Assembly: GCF_030272615.1 (NCBI RefSeq)
Contig: NC_081408.1
Location: 63,422,614 to 63,486,613 of the forward strand
DNA from: Cryptomeria japonica
Lineage: Eukaryota > Streptophyta > Pinopsida > Cupressales > Cupressaceae
Direction of reading: 5' to 3'
DNA length: 64,000 bases
A program made the position numbers and the translations under genes. Under the pieces are notes generated by a model. The model ran no database searches and was not told where the DNA came from. It was given only the letters and a program-made list of their open reading frames with translations. Positions 1 to 13,207 of this stretch are shown here, piece after piece. Each line of letters begins with the position of its first letter. The first letter of the stretch is position 1.

Positions 1-2
1 AA

Positions 3-3000
3 CCAATTTTATCCCAGTTGAAGAATACTGACCCTATTATGGTCGTATTAGAAGCACAACAGTATGGTTTATGGCAGATGTATTTTGATGGAGCTTGCTC
101 CAAAGAAGGATCTGGAGCAGGGGTTCTTTTTGTATCCCCATCAGGTATAACTTGTAAGTATTCTTTCTTATTGGCTTTCTAGTGCACAAATAATACTGCA
201 GAGTATGAAGCCTTATTGTTAGGGCTTGAGGTTACAAAAAGGCATGGAATCTAGCTGTTGATAGTGTTAGGGGATTCAGAATTGGTTGTTTCTCAGGTAA
301 GATCCAAATATGCATCCAAGAATGATATATTAAAGAGATATAAACATGCAGTTTGGGATGTTATTGAGCATTTTAGTGCATTTTCTATTAATTTGATAGA
401 GCGATCAAAGAATATTATGGCAGATTTCCTAGCTAATGTCACATTAAAAAATGATGATGCTACCCTAACCGACATTTCCACTATGGAAATAAAATCTAGG
501 CCTGCCATCCCTGATAATGTATATAATTAGCAAGTTTTTGCTGATGATGAAGATATTCTTAGGTTCATCCAATGTGTTGATGATTATGATGGACAAAAGA
601 TTGACTGTAATGCATTGGTGGAGGTGGTTGATAATAGGGAAACAATGTTTGGAAATGATTTGGTCTAGTTGGAAACCAATGAAATACCTAAATGGCTAGT
701 AGAGTTGGAAAACATGTTCAATTATAATGACAGTCACTTACATCAGCAGTCTACTACCAAGTTGGAAGAAGTAGAGGAGGTAAACCTGGGGACTGAATCA
801 TCCCCTAAGCTAGTATACATTGGGAAGAAATTACCCCCTCATGTCAGGACTAACCTTATTAATTTATTGAAGAAATATAAACATGTTTTTGCTTGGTCTT
901 ATGAAGACCTAAAGGCATATAGACAAGATCTTTTTCAGCATGAAGTTCCTTTACTTCTAGATGCTAAGCCTTTCAGACAAAAATAGAGACCTATTAATCC
1001 CCTATTAGAAACTAAGATGCAGCAAGAGTTCACTAAGTTAAGAGAAGGGGGGATTATCAAACCTATAAGGCATTCTTCATGGGTCTCCAATCTGGTCCTA
1101 GTAAGAAAGAAAAATGGGGACATTAGATTGTGTGTGGATTTTAGAAATTTAAATGTTGCTTCTTTAAAGGACAATTACTCTTCTCCCAATATGGAAGCTA
1201 TGCTGCAGAGAGTAACAGGTTGTGATATTTTATCCATGATGGATGGTTTTTCAGGATACAATCAAGTGTTAGTGAAGGAATCTAAATAGTTCAAAAATAC
1301 TTTCACTACTCCATGGGGGAAATATGTTTATGTAAGAATGCCATTCGGATTGAAAAATGCTGGAGCTACATTCTAGAGAGCCATGGATGTAGCCTTCAAA
1401 GAATTCATTAATATCATCATGGTGGTCTATCAAGATGATCTAACTTGCTTCTCCAAAAGGGCTGATGATCATTGTGGACATTTGGAAAAGGTGTTCAATA
1501 AAGCCTTGGAATTCGGTGTGTCATTGAATCCCAAGAAATGTCATTTTGGGGTCACTAAAGGAAAACTATTGGGACACATTGTTTCCAAGGAAGGGGTAAG
1601 GATAGACCCTGAAAGAATTGAAGCAATAAACAAGGTGCCTGAACCAAAGAATATTAAAGGTATCCAATCCTTTCTAGGCAAAGTGAATTTTGTTAAGAGA
1701 TTCATTGCAAACTTTGCAGAGATAGTGAAGCCCATTGTCAAGCTACTCAAAAAGGATACCAAATTTTGTTGGGATCAAGAAGCCTCAGAGGCTTTTGCTA
1801 AAATTAAAAGGGCCATTCAGGAAGCACCAGTGTTAAAATCTCCTGACTATAGTAAGCCCTTTTCTCTATTTTCTTTTGCCTCATATCATACAATAGCTGC
1901 AATATTGTTACAAAAGGATAATGAGGGATATGAACATCCCATAGCTTTCTACAACAAGTCTTTACAAGCAGCAGAATGAAAATATGAAACCATGGAAAAA
2001 CAAGCTTATGCTTTGGTTAAAGCTGTCAAGGCTTTTAGGCCATATCTGGTAAATGCAAATATCATTGCTTATGTCCCACATGCTGCAATTAAGGATATCC
2101 TGTCCTAGTCTAAGGTTACAGGGAAAAGATGCAGATGGATTAATAGAATCCAAGAGTTTGACTTGGAAATAAAGATCACCAAATTGGTGAGAGGTTTAGG
2201 TCTAGCTAAGCTCATGACTGAGTCTAATCTTCTGAATGTTGAAATACATAATGTTGAAGTCAAAAGTACTTTAGTCACTAGCATTGAGAGACAACTTTGG
2301 TATTCAGAGATAGTCTGATTTTTAAGAGATGCTAAATTCTTAGAAGGAATAACACATAATTAGAAAAGAACTCTAAAGCTCAAGTCACAAAAATATGTGC
2401 TCATTCAAGGTGATCTATTCTAGAGAAAAAGAGATGGAGAATTGCTAATGTGTTTGGATGAATTCTAGGCTAAACAGGTATTGACTGAAATGCATGATGG
2501 AGTATGTGGGGGTCATTACTCTGCTAAGACAACTGCTGGTAAGATAATCTGGACTGGATACTATTGGCCTTTCTTATTCAAAGATGCCCATGCACATGTC
2601 TGAAAATGTGACCCATGTCAAAAGTTTTCATCCAAGCTGAAGTATGAAGGAGCTTTGCCCTTTAATCCAATCATAGTGGAAGCCCCTTTTGTCTAGTGGG
2701 GCATTGATTTTATTGGGGAAATTGTTGAGAGATCAGGAAGAGGTCATAGATGTATCATAGTAGCCACTGACTATTTCACCAAATGGATAGAAGCTATTCC
2801 TACAAGAAGAGCTACAAGTAAGGTTGTCATTGATTTCCTAATGGATAATGTAATAACTAGATTTGGAATACCTGCAAAATTGGTGATGGATAATACCATG
2901 AGTTTCAGATCTAAAGAGTTTGTAGGATTTTGTACTAATCATGGAATACTTATGTCTTACTCTTCACCATATCACCCTCAGGGGAATGGACAAGTAGAAT

Positions 3001-3554
3001 CCAACAATAAAAGCCTTTTGAACATCATCAAGAAAATCCTAGAAGAAAATAAGAGATCTTGGGATCAAAAATTGAAATTAGCTTGGTGGGCAGATAAAAT
3101 AATAGTCAAGAAGGCCATTGGAATGTCACCTTTTGAACTGGTTTATGGTACTCAAGTAAAATTGCCAGTGAATAATCTTCTTCCAGTTTATAAATTCTTC
3201 CAAGATGAGGATATGGAGTTATTTGAACCAATGGAAAACAGAATGATCCAAATTGTGGAGGTGGAAGAGCTCAGAACTCTAGCTCATAAAAGAAATCAGA
3301 AGATTCAATTGTAATCCAAATACTTTTTTGATAAAAGGACATCATTAAGGAAGTTTCAAATTATTGATATTGTTCTTCAGTGGAATGCAAAAGGATAGGA
3401 CAAGGGAAAACATAAAAAATTTGAATCATTATGGGTTGGCCCTTTTGTGGTCTGTGACTTAAATGGTAAGGATTCATATTTTGTGAAGAATATGAATGAT
3501 GAAGTACAAGAATTTCCAGTGCATGGACAATTCTTGAAACATTATTTCTCTTGA
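3..3554 (+). pseudogene. pol: Gypsy pol: RNase H-like domain, reverse transcriptase, RNase H, integrase (element A)
   Basis: One reading frame runs from the window edge to the TGA at 3552, about 1,180 codons, with 17 in-frame stops and no frameshift that I can see. Domain order: an archaeal-type RNase H at residues about 28-140 (FDGACS, TAEYEAL, LGDSELVV carry the acidic residues); reverse transcriptase at about 277-620 (SMMDGFSGYNQ, YQDD in place of the usual YxDD forms); the ordinary gypsy RNase H at about 617-733; and integrase with an HHCC finger (EMHDG, GGHYS, CDPC) and a D-D-E core (GIDFIGE, VMDNTMSF, GNGQVE). The integrase triad is intact. Thirteen of 17 stops are TAG, several where the family has Gln (TF*RAM, APFV*WG). 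The protein would copy and integrate the element; this copy is dead. Confidence 0.93.
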
Positions 3555-5955
3555 TGTTCATGCACAGTAGGTCCTTTGTTTGTATATATTTTATTTCCTT
3601 CCTATTGTTTTGTTTGGGTCTGTGTTTTGGTCTGTTTCTCCAGAGTTTTTGAGTTTTCTTGTGTTGACCATGTGATCAACAATCCCCAATCAGAGCTGTT
3701 GTTATAACTGTTTAAAAAATGGGTTTTCTTTCCCCATAATCAGCCAAGTTTTAAAAATTTTTAGTTAGATACACTATCAATTGCTTCAGGTCTGTGTTGG
3801 TTCTTAAGGGTTTAGGGTTTTAATTTAAAATCATTCAATATTTGATCAAAACCCTCTGGTTTCTATTCCTTCATTACTTTATCCACTTAAGTAATGGGCC
3901 TTGGGGTTGTAAGAGGTGTCCCCCCATGTCTTTTGCCTAGGTGCTTATTTGAATTAATTGTAAAAATTCAGGCCTTATGTCTTTTCTTCCTAATGTTGTC
4001 GGGCCCAGTAAGTTGTATGCAGCTCTCAGATGGATGTATGGTTTTCACTATTTCGTTAGGTGAAGTTGCGCGTGGTTTAAGACTCATGAAATGGTGAAAG
4101 GGAAATGCATTCTAAATGGTGCATTTAGTCTGGTTTAAAATGGCTTCATCTCGTTCAAGATCTAACGGCTGACATTATTTTGCAGCCGAAACTTGCAAGT
4201 GAAATACCTTTTGCGAAATGGTGAAAGCGTTTGGTGGGACCCTGTAGCGAAGACTTTCTAAGTGAGTAAAAGGTGATCAAGTCCAATTTGATCCAACAGT
4301 TCATGCTGTTTCATGGCTGATAGATTCTCAAAGGTTATGCGCTGCGAAACAACGAAAAGGTTTTTCGATTTGGAAAAAAGGAGTTTTTTATAAGAGCATA
4401 ATAGGTGATCAAGTCCAATTTGATTTGATGGTTAGCGCAGCTTCATAGGATGAAGATGCTCGATAGTTAGCTTTCACGAAGTGGCAAAATGACATGGCAC
4501 TCCAAGCAGGCAATCTAGCTGGTCGAGATGATGAGTAAGATGATGGCACATGGCAAAAGATCAAAATAGTCAGCAAGTCAGATTTAAGGATAAGAAGTGA
4601 CCTGACAAATATAGGTGGCAAGGACAAGGTGGAATCTAGTGTTTTCTCTCAGCAAATGAAAGGTTGACATGTCAGTTTGAAAGTGACTAGATGCCAGGTG
4701 TTTGAAGTTGAGTCAGAGGGCCCACGTCTGCCGGATTCAGTTATGTTGTTCAGCATCGAGAAAGTCAAATATAATCCAATGGCCCAAGTGAATTCCCAAT
4801 GGTAAAGTGCTCATGTTTTATGCCTTGCGAAACATCAAAAAGGTTTTTGGGCCTCGAAGATAGATAAAGCATGAAGTTTAATAGGGGATCAACTCCATTT
4901 TGATCCAAAGGCTCGTGTTGTTTCATGGTTGCGAACCAACCGAAGAATATGCTTCGTAAAATAGCGAAAGGAAAAAGGGCTCATCTAAGTGTAATGCTAG
5001 ATGGTGATGTGTCCATGGACACATGGTTTTAGAAGAAGTTGAGGGCCCGCCAAGGTGTAACCAGTGGTTATAAGGGAAAGACACGCGGCTGACGTTGAAC
5101 TAAACTCAAAGAGTTTTCCAAGGCTAATGGTTGATTGCCACATGGTATTTAGTAACCAATGATAGAGCGGCATAAGTAAAGCAAGCATAAAGGTCCCCCT
5201 TAAAGGATAGTCATCTTTGATTTGATCCAATGCTTCACATTGTTTCATGGCCTGAAGTTGAAGGCTGTTTAAGCTATGTGAAATAGCAAACGACCATTAG
5301 CAGTCAGGATAAAGGTGCAGTTAAGGAAGAAGCTGATGGTTCCGGTAACAGTTAAATGTCGAGCAATTAAAGTTCCATCTAACGCCTGGCATGGCTTTGC
5401 AAAGGAAAAGTGCTCAAAGGATAAAGCTCGTGAAATGGCGAAAAAGAGATGGGGCCTGGCACAAGGGCAAAGTTTTTAAGTCAGTGTAAAGGCCGATCAA
5501 GTTTCTTTTGATCGGACGGTTGGCGTGATTTCATTTAACGAAATTGCTTGAAGGTTATTCTCTATGAAATAGTGAAAGAGTGAAAGAGAAAAGATGTGCA
5601 AGTATGTTGTGACCCATTGGAGCAAAAATTCAAATTCTCTCATGAACTCAATTATGAAGTGACGGTCGAAGCATGCGGTATCAATATCGCAGTTAAGAGC
5701 CTGAGTACCATATATGATCTCCTATCGATTGAGTAAAGGTATCATTCCAAAGAATTATTGTAGAGGAGTGGTTGCAGAGCTATTTTCTTCAAATACAGAG
5801 AAAAGTCATTAAGTTGTAGAGCGGATTCCTTCAAGCTGAAATAGGTTTTCTTGTACTTTTGTGTGGTAATTCCTTAGCAGTGCATGTTAATTGAGGTCTT
5901 GATTTTGTAACAAAACCAGTTGGGGTAATAGTTTAAATTGCTTGCATATTTTAAG
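3555..5955 (+). repeat. Non-coding leader with about six diverged direct repeats (element A)
   Basis: No coding sequence is visible. From about 4148 to 5580 a core beginning GATCAAGTCCAATTTGATCC and continuing through GTTCATG and GTTTCATGG to GCGAAATAGCGAAAGG recurs with heavy divergence. Unit starts are near 4148, 4274, 4407, 4887, 5217 and 5494. The last 300 bases before the ORF at 5956 look like a transcribed leader. It may be the promoter or 5' leader of the downstream ORF, or a spacer in the retroelement transcript. Similar units occur at 61813-63583. Confidence 0.6.
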
Positions 5956-8900
5956 ATGGCACCTCAGAGAATTTTGAAGGAAAGGTAATTACCAAGAAAG
6001 GGCCATTTGTGATGATTTTCTTGAGCAGTTGACATTGTCGACTAATCAGGCATCCAAAGTAAAAGAATTAGTGCCAAGAGCTCCTCGTTTGAAGATAGGA
6101 GAAGGGTTATATGATAAGGGTAATTGGTTGAGAGATCCACAGGTTGGGTTGTCTGGGTTGGGGTTATTCAAAGTTGGATTTGGCATGAGAAATTCTCTAG
6201 CCCCATAGAATAGCATCTGGGAGTTAGATGTAGGGAAATTGGTAGTTCCAGGAGTATTCATGGATATGGATCTATTGACTCAAATTGCACATAATTATGA
6301 TCCAGTCACAAGGAGCATTAGGGATATAAATGGGAAAGACCTCATTGAAATTAATAATAAGGAATTCAGAAGTGCTTTTGGGCTTAATGAGTTTACCAAT
6401 TTTCTGGAACCCATTAACTTCAAATCATTAGCTCAATTGTATAGTGCACAGAGGAACCACCTTAGAAATGGGCCTCTTAACGAATTTTTTGTGAAGATAG
6501 GAGGGTTGACAGTTGTAGGACCGAACACAGAAGAGCCCTTCTCATTGAATCTGTTCATCCTTAGGGCTAAGGGATTGTATTGGTCACTCTGCCAAATTTT
6601 AGGAGAGGATACTGAGGCAAATATGCCCAATCACTACATGCTAATGATTGCTCAGATTTTGAATCCTTCTCTTGCAATAACCTTTGATTATGCTTCTTTT
6701 ATTACTGATGCTATCCATGGAGGGTTGATAGGAATAAAAAATGGAAAGGTTGATAGGCCTTTCAGATGGTATTCACTCCTGATGCATCTATTTTTATTCC
6801 AAGGTGGTGATTAATTTGCAAGTGGAATGGACCTCATAAAAGAGAAAGATGGAGAAAAGATGCCAGTGCAACTATGAAGTACAGTGCTATCATGGGACAA
6901 AGATGATGTTAGTTTCATAAAATTTGATAAATATTTTGCATGAAAGATTAGGACTCTCCTCTGCTCATAAAACCCAAGAATCCCCAAGGTTCTTTTGGAA
7001 TTTATTAGACCAAAAGAATTTGTAGAAAGTATAAAGATTGTTCATAATTGGGGTGATATTTACTTATACCCTATTTCCATAGTTTTTACAGTTTTTGGTT
7101 TTAGAGGCACTCCATTCTTATTGCCCTATCAGGTCCCTCTCAAAGTGGGAATTGCAGAAGTCCTCAAACAAATTGGTAGTGTGCAAGAGACAGAGCTGAC
7201 AAGTAGAGGTAAAGGGACTATTTTCTCTACGGTTACTATAGCCCATCAATTTGTAATAACCAAGGGAGGTTGGAATTGTTTTGAGGATTTTCTCAAACCT
7301 TATCATTTTTCAACTACAATATCCAAGTGTGCCGATCTAGAAGATTTCTTCATGGCATGTTTAGAAAAAGAGCAATATGTAAAGGTAGGCCTCATCATTT
7401 TCACTTTCCTAAAGACATCATTAGAAATGAGTTTGATCTAGATGAGTAGGAGCTGAGGAAGGAAAAATGGGTGGCTTATAAAAAAGCCTTAGATTTTTTA
7501 CATTAGTTTGATACTAGCTATGACCCATTGTCTAGCTTTTTCCCTCTTGAGGAGAAAATAAAATTTCTAATTCTTTGCTTTGAGGATGCAATGCAGACTC
7601 TAAAAGAAAAGAGGGAGGCTGTGGTTAAAAACAACCCTGAAAAGGCAAGAATGGTTCTAAGCAGGTCTACCCCCACTAGAGCAATCCCTCCCGGTGACTA
7701 TACATTGCACAAGAAGTCTATTTATAGTGTGTTGATGCCTACAATAGGGGAGACCTCTACCTCTAAAGGAAAGAGGAAGATACAAGAGGTCACTGATATC
7801 CAAGAGAGCCCAAAGAAATAGAGAGTAGGAAAAGAGATATAATCTTATACACCCTTGTACTCTCCATCCCAATCCCCTATTCATATAGTAGATGAATAGG
7901 CAGCAGTTGAGCAGTTGATACAGTTACGTAGCCTGGGAGAAATAGCCTATACATATGATGAATTGGAAGAAGGAATGCCAAAAGAGCCCCTTGTTGCTGA
8001 GATGAACATCACTACTAATGAGTTTAAGGGCCAAGAGTGGGATCCTGAGATCAAATAGGCCAGTGAGGACTTCTTGGCTGACAATAAATTTGTTACATCA
8101 GGAGCATTCATGGAATTTGTATGGAAGTAAAATATTGACAAATACAATGCAAGATGTGAGAAGAGAAAAGGTGAGAAGCCTCAAAAAGATCTAGTTTTGG
8201 TGGAGGAGGAAATAAAGAAAGAAATGATGGATGAGTTTAAGACCATCACTCCTAAGCAAGGAAGAGATATGGTGGCACAAGTTGGAGTACTCATTTTCCT
8301 TGAGTGGGACATAGCAGATTTCTTGGTATTGGAGGCAGTAAGGAGAGAAACTAAACCCATGGAGCGAATCACTTTTAGCAAAGACAATGTTGCATTGGTC
8401 ATGTGGTCCCTCAAAAGAGATGAAAATAGGAGAAATGAGGATACCCCAGGGTCAAGTTACCTTGGTGGAATGATAGTGAAAAGAGTGCAAAACATAGGGG
8501 TGGTGGAAGTTGCTAGAACTATGCTCGAGACTACAAAATTTAGTGTTGCAGTAGCAGAAAGGGAATCTAAGGAAAAAGCAGACCTCCGAGTCAAGTTGGA
8601 GACAATTTTGAAGGCTTATAACAATGCTATGGAAGAGGTAAGAGGTAAGGATAGCATCATTGCTAAGCTGCAAAGCTAGTTGACATGATAGTACCATCAA
8701 GGTGAGTCTTCAACACTGATGATCTCCTCTTCTCCTGCAAGACCTCCACCTACCAGCCCCATCATTGAGTTCCCACTATCTTCAGCACCTTCTAGCTCCC
8801 AAATGGTTGAGATTACTGCCCAAGAATTGGATAATTTAAATATGCAAAGAAGTATGAAGATTTTGCAGATACCATGAGTGCCTCAATACTATATAACAAC

Positions 8901-9554
8901 ATAAGAAAGATTTTGGATATGTGGAATGAGCTTAATGGAGATAAGGCCATTTTGACGCCTATTTTTGACAAGTGGAAGCCTAGAGAGTAGGACCTGAAGC
9001 TTATTTGTATATCTTATGATGAAGTAGGGGCCAATCCTATCATCAAATCCACTTGTGACACCACCAAGGACTTAGTAAAATTGGCAGAGGGGGTGGATAA
9101 TGCTGACAGGAAGATCAACTTGTACAAGAAAGAGTACACAAATCAAGTTTTTGAATTGCTCCCAGGAGTTTTTGTTAGCTCAGATCAACTGAAGGACAAA
9201 CAATTGTGGCTTAAGGAATTAGAGGTCAAACTGTCAGCCAAAATAAAAAGAATTGTTGATTTAGAAGATGCTTCCTTTTTTGTTGTAACAATTTAGGAGA
9301 TAGAGAAAATCAAATCTCATTATGGTTTTCTCAATTCAGAGGTCAACAAGATGAGAAATTCTTGGGAGAGGTTAACCAAGGCAAAGGTAAAAGTGATTAA
9401 TTTCGCATGGACAACTGATGATGTGTACAATGAGTGGACAAGAAAATATGCCATCCAGGATGTAGAGTAGTTAGAGGGCACTCTTGAACAGTTAGAAGAG
9501 GTTGCAACTAGACAACAAGTAGAAGAAGTTGCGGAGGTCGAAAAGGACTTGTAA
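5956..9554 (+). pseudogene. ORF-X, decayed extra ORF of unknown family (element A copy)
   Basis: About 1,190 codons can be followed from an ATG at 5956 to TAA at 9552, with frame changes near 5990, 7385 and 8840 and many TAG stops. I do not recognise a named domain. A globular N-terminal part (about 6008-7440) contains a block at 6710-6800 (GLIGIKNGK, then PFRWYSLLMHLFLF). It aligns by eye with blocks in element E (KIKKEKKGTFRFGNLLV, near 44420) and in H (minus strand, near 54040). A polar, Ser/Thr/Pro-rich linker follows (7630-8100, 8710-8830), then a Lys/Glu-rich, probably coiled-coil C-terminus (8850-9550). It is preceded by a repeat-rich leader. The role is unknown; a remote relative of the plant mobile domain is possible but untested. 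Confidence 0.55.
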
Positions 9555-10583
9555 CTATATTTGTAAAAGATCTTTGTAACTTCTTCTTGACAAGAAATGA
9601 TTGTAACAAATTCTCCTAGGAAAGTCCGAAGCTATGTGCATCCATATTGTTATAAATGGATACCAGGACTAATGGAATGATGATCGCAAAGAATTGTAAG
9701 AAAACACTGTAGAAATTTACCTCAGCTTTTCTAAGTTTAATGGAGAACATTTGAAAGCTTTTTGTAATACTTTCTTGAAAGATAATATCAATATATAGAC
9801 CATCAGTTTTGAGTTAAAACTTTGTGTCATCTTCAAATGTGTTTGCAATTGTTTACTGTTTCATTCTGAATAATCTAGGGTTATTTTGTTTGAATAAAGG
9901 TTGTAAGGCAACTTTCAGTAGATGTGCTCATTAGCTTTTCTCTTCAGGAGGGAAATTAAATATGCGGGGATCACTTCTACCAGTAAATTCCTTGTGAGAT
10001 ATTTGAATCTTGATGAGCATAGTTTAATTTTGTGTGCATAAATTCTTATATGTGTCTTGCATATATAGGGATCTACAGAAGCCAAACTAATGGGATATGT
10101 ATAGTTATAGAGTATTTTTTGAACTTAGATGACTCTGTGACCTTGGATAAGGCACTGGTATAGATCAAGGTTGTCTATTACATGTTTTGTAGGTCAAATA
10201 ATAAATATGAGTATAATTTTCATTCCTTTGTTTTAATTAGTTTCAAGGTGATTAGATCCACTGGTTTTCTGGATTGGTTTGTTGTGGATTTATCTTTTGA
10301 AAGTGTGAATTTAGTTCACAAAGGTATACCCGCCTGGACTTTGAGTAGGTCTGAAGTGTAGGAAGTTAAAACAAACCTTGTCATATGTTGTCCTAGAAGT
10401 TTCCTTCTTTTAAATATCCCTTCTACATAGAGTTATCATACCATAAATAGGATGTTGAAGTGAATCAGATTTTGAAGACAATAGGTCGGTTCTATACAAG
10501 TTTCATAATGTCTACATACATATTATTCAAATATGAAAAATATGTATCCCAACCTTGCTTGAGTGAGTCAAGAATGGAGATGA
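9555..10583. other. Non-coding 3' flank of element A, ending at the insertion site of Copia B
   Basis: I see no coding sequence, LTR boundary or strong repeat here. The last five bases, GATGA (10579-10583), are the left half of the target duplication of Copia B. This stretch adjoined 41022 before B inserted. It may hold the 3' untranslated part of element A, the 3' end of minus-strand element H, or both; the junction cannot be placed. Confidence 0.4.
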
Positions 10584-11431
10584 TGTTGGTATTTTGGTAT
10601 GGTTTTGTCATTGATGTCAACACCTACTAAAACACTAGCACTTTGGAGATCCAACAACATTCATCAGCAAGCAAGTGACTCATGCACAGTCACCGGTATA
10701 TGGCACACTGGCAAGATATAATGATCACCGACACTTGGAATGATATGGAAGACACATGGTTATGGCGAAGACATTGTTTGGACATCTTGTCCTAGATTTT
10801 TGTTCATTGGTATATTCATAGTTGCATATTTGCTATTACCGGCAAATAGGTCTAGGGTTACACCGGTAGGTTTATCTTTTCTAGATCAGCATGCCACGCT
10901 ATGAAGATGATTAATTATTGTTGTAAATGCACTAAGCTGACATGTTCAATTGGTTATTGCATCAGATATTATATTGTTTGTAAAATATTTTTTGTAATAT
11001 CTTGTAGAGCTGACCTACTAAAATTGGTCTTAGGTTATGGTATAAATGTAAGATCTTATTTGTAAGATCAAGTGTGGAATGTGAAAAAAGATTGTGTGAT
11101 GGTATATGTGAGATTAAGTAGAGCTATACACACAGACATCATTTGAAGGTGAAGCTAGGTTTTTGTGAAATCATATCAACATTACACCGGTACTGAATCC
11201 AACATATGAAGATGCTATTTTGTGCAGTACATTCTTATTGGATTTAACCATCCAATTGTAGTCAGTGTGACTCCCATTTTATGATTGAGTAGTGAGCTCT
11301 AGGCTGTTGGGCTTTCTGCATGTGCAGACCCCATTTATGTACACTTACTATCTGCAGTAGTATCATCTAGTTGTGGGTAAGGTTTCCCTCCGTGGTTTTT
11401 CCCCTTATAGGGTTTCCATGTATAAATATTG
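10584..11431 (+). repeat. 5' LTR of element B, left part
   Basis: It begins TGTTGGTATTTTGGTATGG and matches 39974-40823. It is interrupted by element C; the last bases TATTG (11427-11431) are C's target duplication. It contains a likely TATA box and several ACCGGT-like palindromes. The remaining 202 bp are at 18889-19090, giving a full LTR of about 1,050 bp against 1,048 bp at the 3' end. Confidence 0.93.
11041..11047 (+). promoter_or_regulatory. Candidate TATA box in the element B 5' LTR
   Basis: TATAAAT lies inside the LTR and is preserved in the 3' LTR near 40431. The position suits a U3/R promoter driving the gag-pol transcript. This is inference from motif and location only. Confidence 0.5.
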
Positions 11432-12962
11432 TGATAACTCAATGATGAGTGAATAGTACCAAACCGGTACTAAGAGGGGGGGTGAATCAGTACAAACAAA
11501 AAAATAGTCCTAAACCGGTTTGATAGCAGACATTTCAAATGACTGGCAGATGGTCACACCAGTTTGAAACAAAGTGCAATTGGTAAAGCTAAGAATGTCT
11601 GAGACAAGCATTAACTGGTTACTCACTTAGCTTTTCACTCAAGTCAAAACTACAATACCATTTCACCCTTATGCATAAATAGGTAATCTATCATCATATC
11701 ATAATAACAACTAGTTCAACATGTTTTATTGATAGGCATAAAACACAGAACCATCATATGTTTGACACACAATAGCAAAGCATCACAAGATAAAAGCATA
11801 ACACATGACACACATATTTTTCATGTCGAAACCTAACTGGGAAAAACCACAGTGGGGATGAATACCCACAAGCTATTTTTGAACTCTTTGGAAGTCCGCT
11901 ATGTTAGAAGCCTTGTTCAGTTAGAGACATTACAATAGGTTCTGCTAGGAACCGATCCTATTAGGGATCACCTAGTTAAGGGATGGCTAGAAGACCCAGT
12001 TAAGTGTTAAACCCTATTAAAGGTTACCTTGTTAGAGAATTTCAAGAACTCAATAGCTAAAGGATTTCAAACTCAGTAGCTTTGAATTACCCTGTTAAAG
12101 GATTTTCAGCAAGCCGGTTAAGGCTACCCTGTTAAGGGATTTTCCAACTATTGAGGTGGTTAGAGTTCAACAAGTATTACAATGATCTGGTAACAACACT
12201 CAATGCCAATGCAGATCTGCTTAAGCTCCTCTTCACCTTTTGCACTTACACTCTGCAGGTATCACTTCTCTCCTTTTGGTCTGGCAAGAATCATGTATCC
12301 CTTCTCTTGGATACACACACACAACTTTTGCCAACAACCTCAAAAAGAGACACAACATCGTCCTTATAGGAAAATAGATAGGTTGGTAGCATAAACCCTA
12401 AACCCTAAACTTGTTAGGTTAAGGAATTCAAATGGTTCAATCCTGACCATTGAGCACTCTGCATTAAATGCAATAGATCTTGATCCAAACTCAAGACATT
12501 CTCCATCATCCATTTCCACTGATTTTATGGGGGCTGATAACCCATCATATGTTATCACTATTTTACAGACTTTGCACATTCCTGAGGTAGATAGGAACAC
12601 TCTCCCTCATGCAAGATCCTTCATGCAAACAGGCTTACATGGAAACATGATCTATTCTTCTTTATAATGCTAACTCATCACACAATGTCATCGCTTGAGC
12701 CACATAGGCTTGAAGCACATCAACCAGAAACCTTGAAGTTGAGACTACCAGCCGGTAGTCATACAATACTTCCATATGCCGGTTCACATAACTATATGTT
12801 GGTTCATCATGAACAAGCACACCACTTCACTTTGGCACAAATGTCAGTTCACAGTGTTCTACCAGTTCTCGCATATGCTGGTTCACACCTCTTCAACATA
12901 TTGATATCAATGACAACATACAATGGCATTATGTCCACATACTGGTTCACATAATGCCAGCA
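11432..12962 (-). repeat. 3' LTR of element C
   Basis: It matches 17377-18883 and starts TGATAACTCAATGATGAG. Within 11940-12150 a motif like CCCTGTTAAAGGATT recurs several times at about 30-bp spacing. It holds 24 bp (in the stretch 11975-12015) that the other LTR lacks, which equals the length difference between the two LTRs. Confidence 0.94.
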
Positions 12963-12976
12963 ATCTCCCCCTTTGG
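12963..12976 (-). other. Polypurine tract of element C
   Basis: On the minus strand CCAAAGGGGGAGAT lies directly next to the 3' LTR. This is where plus-strand DNA synthesis would be primed. The same motif adjoins the 3' LTRs of B, E, F and G. Confidence 0.85.
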
Positions 12977-13207
12977 CATTGATGACAATATACAAAGATA
13001 TCTCTTCGCTTCACATCTTCTCCCCCAATTTTTGTAGATATCTGCTCCGCTTCACATCTTCTCCTCCTTTGACAACAATGCCAAAGTGGAGGCATAGGCT
13101 TCCCTGTTCTATTATGCTGCTCCCTCTGAGGAGTATCATCCTTCAACACATCAATCCTAAAGAAAGATTTGACTATATAATACATGACTGATGTGGAGCA
13201 TATACCT

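Larger units (their letters stand above)
1..9554 (+). mobile_element. Element A: decayed Ty3/gypsy element with a 3' extra ORF, left end outside the window
   Basis: A gypsy pol (3-3554) is followed on the same strand by a repeat-rich non-coding stretch and a second long decayed ORF (5956-9554). No LTR of this element is visible: gag, protease and the 5' LTR would lie left of base 1, and the right edge is unclear because Copia B was inserted at 10584. Treating pol and the second ORF as one element is inference from shared strand and adjacency. They could instead be two elements lying side by side. Confidence 0.6.

Noticed and set aside
12388-12410. Telomere-like AAACCCTAAACCCTAAAC
   Set aside because: Only about two and a half units, inside the C LTR, and altered in the partner LTR. 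Similar short runs at 3808 and 54157 are also too short to be telomere remnants.
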